Shown here: positions 35,362-44,344 of the stretch, one piece after another
Layout: every line of letters begins with the position of its first letter
Position numbering within the stretch: position 1 is the stretch's first letter
Assembly (NCBI GenBank): GCA_016929395.1
Contig: JAFGIX010000090.1
Span: 1 to 57,971, forward strand
DNA length: 57,971 nt
Origin: Candidatus Zymogenus saltonus
Lineage (GTDB): Bacteria > Desulfobacterota > Zymogenia > Zymogenales > Zymogenaceae
Direction of reading: 5' to 3'
Notes under the pieces: generated by a model
The model's input: only the letters and a program-made list of their open reading frames with translations
The model's database searches: none
What the model was told of the DNA's origin: nothing
Position numbers and translations under genes: made by a program

Positions 35362-36531
35362 TTACAGACCGGCCTCTTTCTTTATTTTATCGGCCATGTC
35401 TCTCTCCTCCCACTTGAAGCCCTCATCCTCCCTTCCGAAGTGGCCGTAGGCAGCGGTATTTTTGAATATCGGCTTTAAGAGATCGAGCTTTTCGATCATG
35501 GCCGCGGGTCTGAAATCGAAGACCTCCCTTACAATCGCCGCTATCTTATCCGGTGGAATCACGCTTGTTCCCCCGGTATCAATCATAAGCGACACCGGCT
35601 CGGCGACCCCGATGGCGTAGGCCACCTGGACCTCGCACTTCCTGGCGAGCCCCGCAGCCACGACGTTCTTGGCGACATACCTCGCCATATATGAGCCGGA
35701 GCGGTCCACCTTGGACGGATCTTTCCCGGAGAACGCCCCGCCCCCGTGGCTTCCCTGGCCGCCGTAGGTATCGACGATTATCTTCCTTCCGGTCAGACCG
35801 CAGTCCGCCTGAGGCCCACCCAGTACGAAACGTCCGGTGGCGTTGATGTGATATTTGGTGTTCTTGTCGAGCATATTTTCAGGGATCACTTTCTTTACCA
35901 CCTCCTCGATGATGCCGTCCCTAAGCGTATCGTACTTTACGGTCTCGGAGTGCTGGGCGGCGACCACCACTGCATCCACTCGGACCGGCCTGTCGTCGAC
36001 GTACTCCACCGTAACCTGGGACTTGCCATCGGGACGAAGGAAGTCGAGTGTCTTATTCTTCCTGACATTAGCAAGCTGCCTACAGACCTTATGGGCGTAG
36101 ATTATCGGCATCGGCATGAGCTCCGGGGTGTCGTCGGTCGCGAATCCGAACATGAGACCCTGGTCGCCGGCCCCCTGCTCCTTGTGGAGGCCCTCTCCCG
36201 CCGTTACCCCCTGGGAGATGTCTGGGGACTGCTTGTCGATGGTGGTCAGGACGGCGCACGTTTCGTAGTCGAAGCCCATGCTGGCGTCGGTGTAGCCTAT
36301 CTCCTTTATGGTGTTTCTGATTATCTCGGGCATGTCTACCCAGGTCTGGGTGGTTATCTCGCCGGCGATTATCGCAAGGCCCGTCGAGACGAGGGTCTCG
36401 CAGGCGACCCGCGATTTTACGTCGTCCTTGATCATCGCATCGAGGATTGCGTCAGAGATCTGGTCCGCAACTTTATCGGGATGGCCTTCGGTGACCGATT
36501 CCGAAGTGAAAAGGAAGTTTGTCATTGACAT
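35362..36531 (-). CDS. metK: S-adenosylmethionine synthetase
   Basis: A 389-residue enzyme that makes S-adenosylmethionine from methionine and ATP. The diagnostic motifs are GHPDK (about 16-20), the hexapeptide GAGDQG (about 120) and the phosphate-binding [18 protein letters not shown] site lies 8 bases before the ATG. Length and motifs are standard, so the enzyme is functional. An unusual 8-bp tandem repeat sits just upstream of the ribosome-binding site. Confidence 0.97.
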   Translation of the reverse strand: MSMTNFLFTSESVTEGHPDKVADQISDAILDAMIKDDVKSRVACETLVSTGLAIIAGEITTQTWVDMPEIIRNTIKEIGYTDASMGFDYETCAVLTTIDKQSPDISQGVTAGEGLHKEQGAGDQGLMFGFATDDTPELMPMPIIYAHKVCRQLANVRKNKTLDFLRPDGKSQVTVEYVDDRPVRVDAVVVAAQHSETVKYDTLRDGIIEEVVKKVIPENMLDKNTKYHINATGRFVLGGPQADCGLTGRKIIVDTYGGQGSHGGGAFSGKDPSKVDRSGSYMARYVAKNVVAAGLARKCEVQVAYAIGVAEPVSLMIDTGGTSVIPPDKIAAIVREVFDFRPAAMIEKLDLLKPIFKNTAAYGHFGREDEGFKWEERDMADKIKKEAGL

Positions 36532-36555
36532 AACGGATACCTCCGGATTTTGGAA

Positions 36556-36587
36556 TTTTGATATTTTGATATTTTAATATTTTAATT
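36556..36587. repeat. Four tandem 8-bp units upstream of metK
   Basis: ATTTTGAT occurs twice, then ATTTTAAT twice, with no gaps. The array ends about 25 bases upstream of the metK start on the transcribed side, in the 5' leader or promoter. Confidence 0.8.
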
Positions 36588-36689
36588 GGGAGTATTAGAG
36601 GGCCGATAACCTCTCGGAAATTCCCGGCCTCAATCCCAACTTAGACAATTAAAGAAATATATCCGCGAGATTAAAACAAGGTGTTTATG

Positions 36690-36830
36690 ATCGCCTTCTT
36701 TCCCCCTTCCCCCTCTTCCAATTTTGCGGGCCATCGTTGATCGAGTGGATTTCCCCATCCCCCCCATCCCTTACCCATCTATCCATCCGTCTCCCCCCGT
36801 AAAAACTTCCGGCACCCCACCGCCGCGAAT
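36690..36830 (-). repeat. C-rich (G-rich on the coding strand) tract between metK and ptsI
   Basis: Runs of 4-7 C recur (CCCCCTTCCCCCTC, CCCCATCCCCCCCATCCC, TCTCCCCCCG). No gene is seen in the 422-base gap 36532-36953. The tract belongs to the same family of strand-matched G-run regions as those at 42995, 46650, 53452 and 57905. Confidence 0.55.
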
Positions 36831-36953
36831 TTTGTATCTTATAATCTTGATGTGGATATGTCAAGAAAAAGATTTTGAACAGACCATCTGAACAAGATAG
36901 AAAAAAGCATTTCAAAATAATTTCGGTTAAAAAACAAGGGGATGTTTTTGAGG

Positions 36954-38741
36954 TTACCCTGATGGCTTCGTCTCCCCGAAGTCATCGGGAAACAGCCTTC
37001 TCATCTCCTCGAGGACATATTTATCTATCTCCTTGGCGGTCGAAAAGGTAAGGACATTTTTCGCAATCTCTCGGCAATCCTTATACGAGACACTTCTGAG
37101 TATCTTTTTCACCCTGAGGATAGAGAGGGCGTTCATCGACAGCTCGTCCAGTCCCATCCCCACAAGGATCGGGAGGTAGAGGGGTTCCCCGGCCATTTCT
37201 CCGCACATGCCGATCGTGATTCCTGACACGTGGGCGCTCTTCACAACGCCCTTTATCATCCTGAGCACGGCGGGGTGGAGCGGTTCGTAGAGGTAGTTGA
37301 CGTGCTCGTTCACCCTGTCGATGGCCAGCGAATACTGGATGAGATCGTTCGTTCCTATGCTGAAGAAATCCACCTCTTCGGCCAAGAAGTCCGCGATGGC
37401 CATGGCTGACGGAACCTCCATCATCATCCCTATCTTGATACCTTCATCGAAGGGTACGCCCCTGGATCTAAGCTCCCCCTTGGCCTCCTCGAGGATCTCT
37501 TTTGTCCTTCGGATCTCCTCCATTCCGCTTATCATCGGGAACATCACCCTGACCGGCCCAAAGTTGCTCGCCCTCAGGATCGCCTTCAGCTGGTCCTTAA
37601 ATATCTCGACCTCCTTGAGGCAAAACCTTATGGCCCGAAGCCCCATCGCCGGATTCATCTCCTTTGCGAGCTCGAGTTGAGACAGGAAGCGGTCCCCGCC
37701 CAGGTCGAAGGTCCGGATGGTCGTGATCTCCGGCCTCATCCACTCCACCACGGTCTTGTACACTTCGAAATGCTCGTCCTCCGTGGGGAGCTTCCTGCGG
37801 TTCAGGTATATAAACTCGGTACGATAAAGACCTATTCCCTGGGCGCCGTGCTCCTCTATCGACTCCAGCTCGTGGGGCATCTCTATGTTGGCCATGAGCC
37901 TAATCTCATGGCCGTCGGTGGTCACGGGGGAAAGGTCCTTGAGGAATAGAAGCTCCCTCTCCTCGTCCAGATACTTTTCGAGCTTCTTTTCGTATTGCTT
38001 TACCACGGAAGGACTGGGATTTATGATCACCTCTCCCCCGCTTCCGTTTACGATGATGCAGTCACCGCTGTTGACGGACTGGCTCACCTCCTCGAGCCCC
38101 ACGACCGCCGGTATCTCCAGAGACCTGGCCATGATGGCGGTGTGGGATGTCCTGCCGCCGATATCGGTGACAAAGCCCTTGATGACGCTCCTGTCGATCT
38201 GGGCGGTATCCGCGGGAGAAAGGTCGTGGGCGACGACTATGACATCCTCGTCGATCCCGGAGAGGCACTCCTGGTCTTTTCCAGTGAGGTTTCTCATGAT
38301 TCTCTCAACGACATAGTCGATGTCGCTGGCCCTTCCGGCGAGGTACTCGTCGTCGATGGCCTCGAAGGATTTGTTCAATTTCTCATGGACTATCTTGAGG
38401 GCCCATTCGGAGTTTATATGCCTTGTCTTTATCGTTTTTATGGTCTCGTCGTTGAGCATCCTGTCTTTCAGTATCAGAAGATGCGCCTCTATGATATGTT
38501 TGAATTCCTGGAACTTCTCCGGGGGAATTTTCCCCTTGGCCTCGTCAAGCTGATTTTCCGACTTCTTTACGGCTTGGTTGAACCGTAAAATCTCGTCCTT
38601 TACCTTCTCGCCCCTGATGAACCTCGGTGTGTACTTTACCTTCGTTCTGTCAAGGTGATAGACCTTGCCTATGGCTATTCCGGAAGAGACGCCGATGCCG
38701 GATATCCTTACGTCCTTCGCTTTTTTTCTCTTTATGGTCAT
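36954..38741 (-). CDS. ptsI: PTS enzyme I (phosphoenolpyruvate-protein phosphotransferase)
   Basis: A 595-residue enzyme that takes phosphate from phosphoenolpyruvate and passes it to HPr. The active-site loop GGRTSHTAIMARSLEIP holds the phospho-His (about residue 200 from this start). The C-terminal PEP-binding barrel has FSIGTNDLIQYSLAIDR and the GMCGEMAG loop. I chose the ATG one base after the HPr stop, with GTGAAGAG as ribosome-binding region, rather than the TTG 15 bases upstream. It is the last gene of the rpoN-PTS cluster. Confidence 0.95.
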   Translation of the reverse strand: MTIKRKKAKDVRISGIGVSSGIAIGKVYHLDRTKVKYTPRFIRGEKVKDEILRFNQAVKKSENQLDEAKGKIPPEKFQEFKHIIEAHLLILKDRMLNDETIKTIKTRHINSEWALKIVHEKLNKSFEAIDDEYLAGRASDIDYVVERIMRNLTGKDQECLSGIDEDVIVVAHDLSPADTAQIDRSVIKGFVTDIGGRTSHTAIMARSLEIPAVVGLEEVSQSVNSGDCIIVNGSGGEVIINPSPSVVKQYEKKLEKYLDEERELLFLKDLSPVTTDGHEIRLMANIEMPHELESIEEHGAQGIGLYRTEFIYLNRRKLPTEDEHFEVYKTVVEWMRPEITTIRTFDLGGDRFLSQLELAKEMNPAMGLRAIRFCLKEVEIFKDQLKAILRASNFGPVRVMFPMISGMEEIRRTKEILEEAKGELRSRGVPFDEGIKIGMMMEVPSAMAIADFLAEEVDFFSIGTNDLIQYSLAIDRVNEHVNYLYEPLHPAVLRMIKGVVKSAHVSGITIGMCGEMAGEPLYLPILVGMGLDELSMNALSILRVKKILRSVSYKDCREIAKNVLTFSTAKEIDKYVLEEMRRLFPDDFGETKPSG

Positions 38742-38742
38742 A

Positions 38743-39051
38743 TCACTCTTCACCAAACTTGCTCGAGATGAGTCTGCCGAGCTCCGCGACGGCCCTTTCG
38801 GCGTCGGAGCCTTTGGCCGTTATCCTGATGGTGGTTCCCATCGTGGCCCCAAGCATAAGTATGCCCATAATGCTCTTTCCGTTTACTTCTATATCATCTT
38901 TGGAAATGGTTATGTCAGATCCGTATCTACCGGCCGTCTGAACCAAAACGACCGCCGCCCTGGCGTGAAGGCCGAGCCTGTTCTTTATTACGAATTCTTC
39001 CGAAAACAGATCTCCAGAGATGCCCTCCTCTTTTCCCTTGACTTCAGACAT
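38743..39051 (-). CDS. ptsH: Phosphocarrier protein HPr
   Basis: A 102-residue HPr with an N-terminal extension of about 14 residues. The phospho-acceptor His29 is in LGLHARAA, and the regulatory Ser60 is in NGKSIMGILML, the site phosphorylated by HPr kinase. Both are present, which fits with hprK in the same cluster. It carries phosphate from enzyme I to the mannose-type IIA and perhaps to PtsN. It is followed at once by ptsI. Confidence 0.96.
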   Translation of the reverse strand: MSEVKGKEEGISGDLFSEEFVIKNRLGLHARAAVVLVQTAGRYGSDITISKDDIEVNGKSIMGILMLGATMGTTIRITAKGSDAERAVAELGRLISSKFGEE

Positions 39052-39091
39052 TGAAGAACTATTACCTTTTTAAATGAATTCCGAAAATAGA

Positions 39092-39850
39092 TCAGCCCAG
39101 TGCATAAAAACCCGCCATACAAAAAAACGCAAAAACATACAACATAATCAGGAGGGGGAATCCCCTTCTTGTCAGAATGAACAGAACAATAAGGGGAATT
39201 ATTGCAAGGAACCTCAACTCCCCCCACGCACCCCAGTCCCCGGCGCCCAACAATCGCGGCATAAAAAAGATCAGCCCCGAAAGCAACGTTCCCGTCAGTA
39301 CGGCGATTAGGCCGGTCAATCTCTCCGTTACTTCCGGGAGTTTGAGACCGCGTAAAAAATCTACCAGTTTTATCCCCCTTTCTAATCCGACCAGAAAGCC
39401 CTTTATCCTCATCCAGATGTGAAACGAGTTGTAAAGGAAGAGGAATATCAGCGGGGCGACAATTCCGCCCATAAAACCGGAGATTATCGCCGTGATCGAG
39501 AAAAGGGGCTTCAGCGTGGCCCAGAAAAAGGAGTCTCCGAGTCCCGCGAGGGACCCCGAGAGCATCTTCTTCATCTCGGATATACGCTCCTCGTTGACTT
39601 CGACATTTTTCCCCCCGGTCAGTTCCATTCCCGCAGCTGCGCCCAAGATCGCCGTGGCCATATATGGATGGGTGTTGAAAAGCTCGAGGCTCTTCAAGAG
39701 CGCGGCGGATCTCCCCTCATTGTCCTTCACGGCTTTACACACCACCGGAGATATCCCAAAAGCAAATCCAACGTTCTGCATCCCCGTAAAATTCCAGCAG
39801 CCCTGTATAAAAAAGCTCCTGAAGAATGTTCTTATCAAAACCGCCCTCAT
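39092..39850 (-). CDS. Mannose-family PTS permease component IID
   Basis: A 252-residue membrane component. The start is the ATG that overlaps the IIC stop as ATGA. The N-terminal segment RTFFRSFFIQGCWNFTGMQ and the conserved NTHPYMATAILGAAAGME and SLAGLGDSFFW blocks are typical of IID proteins. C-terminal membrane helices complete it. With IIC it forms the sugar channel. It belongs to the man/sorbose family, but the sugar cannot be determined. Confidence 0.9.
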   Translation of the reverse strand: MRAVLIRTFFRSFFIQGCWNFTGMQNVGFAFGISPVVCKAVKDNEGRSAALLKSLELFNTHPYMATAILGAAAGMELTGGKNVEVNEERISEMKKMLSGSLAGLGDSFFWATLKPLFSITAIISGFMGGIVAPLIFLFLYNSFHIWMRIKGFLVGLERGIKLVDFLRGLKLPEVTERLTGLIAVLTGTLLSGLIFFMPRLLGAGDWGAWGELRFLAIIPLIVLFILTRRGFPLLIMLYVFAFFCMAGFYALG

Positions 39851-40572
39851 AGGACACACCGAACGGCTATAAATAAAATCGCATACGTGGCCAAAAAGGC
39901 CGCCGATAATCTAAACCTTCCGCTCTCCCTCAACCTTGTAAGCATCCCCGCGGCCCCAAAAAAAGGTGTCGTGAAGTAAACAAGCTTGAGGGCCAAGATG
40001 AAACGCTGGTCAAGGAAAGGATACAGGATAGAAATCAGGGCCGAAAGGATACAGGCTCCAACAATGGTCAAGACGGTAAACGCGGAAAATATCGCCAAAA
40101 TGCTCTTTGCGACCTGCCTTCCGATCACCCTGTGATCCCCAGCTTTAATCCCCTCCCTGGCTGCCTTTAAAAAACGTCCGTTCAAAACCCTCAGTCCTAT
40201 ATCCATCCATCTTCCGACGGCCGCCAAGGGGAGCGCCATCAATATCGCCAGGGCCAAAACGGCGGCCGGATCCGGCCCGAGTATTTGCCCCGTCAAACGA
40301 TCCGCCAGGATTACGCCGGCGGGGACAGCTACGGAAACGACCGTATCGTCCGGTGGGATGGAGGTCCCCAGGGGGTGTATCCCCAGCCATAGGAGCTCCA
40401 GGACGAGTCCCGATCCCAATCCGACCATCGGCTCCCCCAGGACAGAACCCGCAATGACCGATGCGACTATAGGCCTCGACACTAAAAACTGAAAAGCCGC
40501 CGTCCTGTCAAGGTGGAGACCTCCACCTATCAGCCCAATCAATAGAATATCGGATATGAATTCTATCGTCAT
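39847..40572 (-). CDS. Mannose-family PTS permease component IIC
   Basis: A 241-residue integral membrane protein with about 7-8 hydrophobic segments. The region around GLHLDRTAAFQFLVSRPIVA and LLWLGIHPLGTSIPPDD carries the conserved loop of mannose/sorbose IIC proteins. It is placed exactly between IIB (6 bases away) and IID (4-base overlap), so the three are one translational unit. Confidence 0.9.
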   Translation of the reverse strand: MTIEFISDILLIGLIGGGLHLDRTAAFQFLVSRPIVASVIAGSVLGEPMVGLGSGLVLELLWLGIHPLGTSIPPDDTVVSVAVPAGVILADRLTGQILGPDPAAVLALAILMALPLAAVGRWMDIGLRVLNGRFLKAAREGIKAGDHRVIGRQVAKSILAIFSAFTVLTIVGACILSALISILYPFLDQRFILALKLVYFTTPFFGAAGMLTRLRESGRFRLSAAFLATYAILFIAVRCVL

Positions 40573-40578
40573 ACTTCT

Positions 40579-41067
40579 TTAACCAGCGGCAATACTCAAA
40601 AGCTTGTCAACCTCGAGGGTCCTCTCGTTGGGAACCGATCTCGAATCTATTGAGACTCCCTTCTCGTTTAGCCTTAATATGCACTCGCAATCCAGATTGC
40701 CCATACAAAGGTTCGAACTCACCTGCACCTTCCCCTTGCAGAAGTGCATGTTTCCGAGGTTCAGCGAATCGAAAACAAAACCCTTATCGAAGGCCTCCAT
40801 AACGTCTTGAACGTTCGAGAACAGAATCAAGGTCCTCTTCTCTTCAAACCTGCCCTCCAAGAAATCCTTTACGGCTTCGTCCACGGTATCGAACTCCACA
40901 TTTATTTTACTTGGGATCGCCATCTCCATAATGGTGCGTCTCTGGAGGTTTTCGGCCACCTCGTTGTCAACAACCACGATCGACTCGGCCTCCGTAAAGG
41001 GTATCCACGCCTCGAGAATCTGCCCGTGAATCAACCTGCTGTCGACCCTTATAAGAACAATCCCCAT
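40579..41067 (-). CDS. Mannose-family PTS component IIB
   Basis: A 162-residue cytoplasmic phosphotransfer protein. The phospho-acceptor His14 is in RVDSRLIHGQI, the signature of the mannose/fructose/sorbose IIB family. It receives phosphate from IIA and gives it to the incoming sugar. It starts 2 bases after the IIA stop. Length is normal. Confidence 0.93.
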   Translation of the reverse strand: MGIVLIRVDSRLIHGQILEAWIPFTEAESIVVVDNEVAENLQRRTIMEMAIPSKINVEFDTVDEAVKDFLEGRFEEKRTLILFSNVQDVMEAFDKGFVFDSLNLGNMHFCKGKVQVSSNLCMGNLDCECILRLNEKGVSIDSRSVPNERTLEVDKLLSIAAG

Positions 41068-41069
41068 AA

Positions 41070-41471
41070 CTATTTCTTCTTGCTTAAAAATTCGGTGGCA
41101 ACATTGATATTATCCCTTCCCGCCTCCTTGGCCTTTAATGCCAGGCCCTTGAGATCCACACCCTCCCTCTCCATAGCGATCTTTATGATCATCGGGAGGT
41201 TCACGCCGGATACAACCTCCACTTCGTCCCCGAGGAAGCTCATGGCAAGGTTTGACGGAGTGCCCCCAAACATATCGGTTAAAATGATGACGCCGGCGCC
41301 GCTGTTCACCTTTTTTATGGCGTCTTTGATCTCCGCAGTCAATATCTCCACATCCTTTTTGGGATCCAGAGAGAGGGGTATTGCCTCATCAATCTTCCCT
41401 ACAATAAGCTCCGCCGTCTTTAATACTTCGGCGGCAAGATTTAAGTGCGAAACTATGACTATACCCACCAT
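41070..41471 (-). CDS. Mannose-family PTS component IIA
   Basis: A 133-residue protein from the ATG at 41471 (MVGIVIVSHLNLA). The longer frame to 41606 only reads into rapZ in another frame. The phospho-acceptor His9 is in IVSHLN. The MFGGTPSN loop (about residue 67) is typical of the fold. It accepts phosphate from HPr. It begins 20 bases after the rapZ stop. Confidence 0.93.
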   Translation of the reverse strand: MVGIVIVSHLNLAAEVLKTAELIVGKIDEAIPLSLDPKKDVEILTAEIKDAIKKVNSGAGVIILTDMFGGTPSNLAMSFLGDEVEVVSGVNLPMIIKIAMEREGVDLKGLALKAKEAGRDNINVATEFLSKKK

Positions 41472-41491
41472 TTTTTTATACCCGATAAAAA

Positions 41492-42367
41492 TTATGACTC
41501 TTTTATATCCCTGTGTTTCACCCTCACGGTGTAGCTGTCCATCCCCTTGAACATCATGTAAAGCTCCTGGGCTATCACCACCGATCTGTGCATCCCTCCG
41601 GTGCATCCCACCGCTATCGTGAGGAGCGCCTTCCCCTCACCCACATAATGGGGGAGGAGAAAACTGAAAAGGTCCTTTAGCTTCGACAGAAATTTCTCAG
41701 TCACATCCTTGTCGAGGACATAATCCCTAACTTCTTTCGTGAGGCCGGAAAGGGACCTAAGCTCCTCTACGAAGTACGGATTCGGGAGGAATCTCACGTC
41801 TATCACTATATCCGCATCGATCGGATTTCCGTAGCGGTAGCCGAAAGAAATAACGTTGAGATTCAGCCCCCTCTTTGAGACTCCATCGACTAATTGATCT
41901 AAAACAACGGTTCTCAGATCATGAGGGGTAAGGCTCGAGGTGTCTATGACCTTATGGGATATTTTCCTCAGCCCCGAGAGCATCTCCCGCTCTTTTTCTA
42001 TTCCCGTCCTGGGATCGTCGCTGTCAAGGGGGTGAACCCTCCGCGTCTCCTTGTAACGTCTGAAGAGGACATTATCGTTCGCCTCCATAAAAACCAGCTG
42101 GTAGTCCTGTCCCATTCCCTCGAGCTTTTCCAAAATCCTCGGGTACTCTTCGAGGAAGCTCCTCCCCCTGACGTCCATCACCAGTCCTATCTTGTCGATC
42201 TCCCACTCGGAGCCTGTGACAAGTCCCAAGACCTCCGGCAGCAGCACAACGGGGAGGTTGTCGATGCAGTAGAAACCGCTGTCCTCCACAGCCTTCAGCA
42301 CGGTGCTCTTGCCCGATCCGGAGAGCCCCGTTATTATCAACAGCTTAATGTCCTTTTTTTTACCCAT
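41492..42367 (-). CDS. rapZ: RapZ (YvcJ-type) nucleotide-binding RNase adapter
   Basis: A 291-residue P-loop protein. Walker A GLSGSGKS is at 14-21, and the conserved C-terminal RNA-binding part holds GCTGGMHRSV (about 265-274). In enterobacteria it controls glucosamine-6-phosphate synthase RNA decay; in this context, next to PTS and rpoN genes, its target is not known. The start overlaps the hprK stop by 8 bases. It is complete. Confidence 0.94.
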   Translation of the reverse strand: MGKKKDIKLLIITGLSGSGKSTVLKAVEDSGFYCIDNLPVVLLPEVLGLVTGSEWEIDKIGLVMDVRGRSFLEEYPRILEKLEGMGQDYQLVFMEANDNVLFRRYKETRRVHPLDSDDPRTGIEKEREMLSGLRKISHKVIDTSSLTPHDLRTVVLDQLVDGVSKRGLNLNVISFGYRYGNPIDADIVIDVRFLPNPYFVEELRSLSGLTKEVRDYVLDKDVTEKFLSKLKDLFSFLLPHYVGEGKALLTIAVGCTGGMHRSVVIAQELYMMFKGMDSYTVRVKHRDIKES

Positions 42368-42941
42368 TATTTCCGAGAAGCTCTTTGAGAACCGCGCTGT
42401 TTTGGGAGCCGCATAGTATAAAGTCCGTTATTGCCGTCACAAGCCTTTTTGGGTCGATCGTCTCACTGAAAGAAATCTCGGGCACCGAGACGCCTAGGAG
42501 CTCAAACTCACCCGCATTGACGCCAAAACACCCTCTGGTGTCCTCGGAATTACCGTCAGCTCCCAAAGCCCCCTTTGGGACGCCGAGTCTTACGGCGAGA
42601 TCGATCTTCGATTTTTCAATAACAAAAGAGGGTCCAAGGACCCTCCCTATATCCACAATCCCGACCCCCCTTACCTCTAAAAGCCCCCTCGTATCCTTTA
42701 ATTGCCCGCCTCCCCCCGACGACCGCCCCACTTTTCCATCCACCTTCCTCGACCCGGGCGTCCTCCCAAAGAGATCGACTCCCCGGCGAAAAACTTCCAC
42801 CACATCGTCCGACACAAGCCTCCCGCCGTCATACAGGAGAGATAGTGCAAACAGACTCTTGCCCGATCCGCTGTCTCCCAAAAGCAGAACGCCCCTGGTC
42901 ATTATCCTCACCAGGGTCCCATGAAGAATTGTTCTTTCCAC
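42360..42941 (-). CDS. hprK: HPr kinase/phosphorylase, kinase domain only
   Basis: About 193 residues from a GTG start (VERTILHGTLV). A longer frame to 43076 runs into a G-rich repeat tract and is unlikely to be coding. Walker A GDSGSGKS is near residue 22. The HprK signature LEVRGVGIVDI (about 100) and the DDVVEV segment are present. The usual N-terminal domain of about 120 residues is missing, so this is the minimal kinase form seen in some proteobacteria. It would phosphorylate Ser60 of HPr. The start is uncertain because no strong ribosome-binding site is visible. Confidence 0.85.
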   Translation of the reverse strand: MERTILHGTLVRIMTRGVLLLGDSGSGKSLFALSLLYDGGRLVSDDVVEVFRRGVDLFGRTPGSRKVDGKVGRSSGGGGQLKDTRGLLEVRGVGIVDIGRVLGPSFVIEKSKIDLAVRLGVPKGALGADGNSEDTRGCFGVNAGEFELLGVSVPEISFSETIDPKRLVTAITDFILCGSQNSAVLKELLGNNG

Positions 42942-42994
42942 TAAAAAAAGGAATCCACACACCTTATGTATGCTTAACGGATGATCAATCACCC

Positions 42995-43115
42995 CCCACA
43001 AAAATACCCTCCCCCCTAAATAAGCTGTCGACCTCCCTAAAAATAAACCGCCCCCCCAATTAACCAACCCCTTCAAATTAACCGCCCCCCTAAACTAACG
43101 GCGACCCCCCCAACT
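42995..43115 (-). repeat. G-run repeat tract upstream of hprK
   Basis: On the minus strand, runs of 4-7 G alternate with CGGTTAATTT-, GGTTAATT- and GTTAGTT-like A/T-rich pieces, with a period of roughly 20-25 bases. It occupies the gap between ptsN and hprK and closely resembles the tract at 53452-53910. Confidence 0.65.
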
Positions 43116-43193
43116 AACGGTCGCTCTTGCCTTTGGCCATCAATTGCTAATTGACCATCCATTTAACGGCCACAAATTGGGCTTTTCAAACGT

Positions 43194-43652
43194 CTAAAAC
43201 TTATCGTCTTCCTCTTTTATTATCTTAAAGATTTCCTCCGGCGTCTTGGCACGCAAGAGATCGTCTCTGAATTTCTTGTCCTTTAATAGCCTCGATATCC
43301 TCGCCAGTGCCTTTAGGTGTATCCCAGCGGTATTCTCCGGGGCGATAAGCAGGAAAAAGAGGTGAGTGGGTTTGCCGTCGATCGAATCGAAGTCCACACC
43401 TTTTACCGATCTTCCGAACGAGGCTACCAGTTTCTTCAAACCCTTGAGCTTGCCGTGGGGAATGGCTATTCCGTTGCCGATACCCGTGCTCCCCAGCTTC
43501 TCGCGTTCTTCCAGAACTTTTACAAGCTCCTTCAAATTGAGGCCTTCCCGAGCAGAAACGATCTCCGAAAGCTCCTCTAAAACCTCTCTTTTACCCTTTG
43601 ATGTAATGTCGGCTTTAATATGATCCTGATCTAAAATATCCAAAAGCTTCAT
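43194..43652 (-). CDS. ptsN: Nitrogen-type PTS IIA protein
   Basis: A 152-residue regulatory phospho-carrier. The phospho-acceptor His (residue 66) lies in GNGIAIPHGKL. The fold and HLKALARISRLLKDKKF helix match EIIA-Ntr. It uses the ATG at 43652; a TTG just before it is the alternative. It probably senses phosphoryl flow through HPr and influences sigma-54 or transport functions, as in other bacteria. Position between hpf and hprK is conserved in many proteobacteria. Confidence 0.94.
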   Translation of the reverse strand: MKLLDILDQDHIKADITSKGKREVLEELSEIVSAREGLNLKELVKVLEEREKLGSTGIGNGIAIPHGKLKGLKKLVASFGRSVKGVDFDSIDGKPTHLFFLLIAPENTAGIHLKALARISRLLKDKKFRDDLLRAKTPEEIFKIIKEEDDKF

Positions 43653-43702
43653 CAATCACCCCGGTAATTAGCGAATTTTTTAAGTATTATATTATACGTA
43701 AG

Positions 43703-44251
43703 CTATTTTTTAACCGTCGGAACAATATGACCGTAGTTGCTGTCCTTCCGCTTATAAACCACGTTTATACTCTTTGTATCGGCGTTTTGAAAAACCATGA
43801 ATTCCGAGTTTGACATATCCAGCTGCATGGCGGCCTCTTCCACCGTCATGGGTTTCGTATCGATGGTCTTGGTTATGATGGAAATACCTCCCTCATCCAA
43901 CCCAACATTGCCACCCATCATCGGCTCCGCGGCGGCTTCGGGCAGATTCTTGACATTGTTTCCCTTGTGTTTTATAAGCTTCCCCTTGTGTCTCTTTATC
44001 TGCTTTTCTATCTTCTCTATGACCGTATCGATAGCCTTATACATATCGTCGGTAGTCTCTTTACCGTTAATGGTCGTCTTGTCGGCATTGATCACGATCT
44101 CCGCGATGTTTCTGTGCTTTTCCACGGAAAGAACCACCTTTACATCGGCTGGATTGTACAAATATTTTTTTAATCTTCCAATTTTCTCCTCGGCATACTT
44201 TCTGAATTCCTCCGTGGGCTCCATGTGTCTGAAAGTAACAGATATGCGCAT
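43703..44251 (-). CDS. hpf: Ribosome hibernation promoting factor, long form
   Basis: A 182-residue ribosome-binding protein. The N-terminal domain (1-95) is the YfiA/HPF fold with basic residues in KYLYNPADVKVVLSVEKHRN. The C-terminal domain (about 125-182, ending in a VVYKRKDSNYGHIVP block) mediates ribosome dimerisation in long HPFs. GGAGG lies 9 bases before the ATG. It follows rpoN in the same direction. Confidence 0.95.
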   Translation of the reverse strand: MRISVTFRHMEPTEEFRKYAEEKIGRLKKYLYNPADVKVVLSVEKHRNIAEIVINADKTTINGKETTDDMYKAIDTVIEKIEKQIKRHKGKLIKHKGNNVKNLPEAAAEPMMGGNVGLDEGGISIITKTIDTKPMTVEEAAMQLDMSNSEFMVFQNADTKSINVVYKRKDSNYGHIVPTVKK

Positions 44252-44344
44252 TAAATAAAACCTCCTTGTATCAGCTTTATCTTTTCAGGTATGTCTCCAA
44301 TCCCGCGGCTCCTTTCTTAGTCCACCAAACATACCCTCGTTGCA

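Noticed and set aside
34912-36953. SAM or SAH riboswitch upstream of ahcY or metK
   Set aside because: I looked for known conserved cores and saw none. Only repeat tracts and a weak hairpin are visible.
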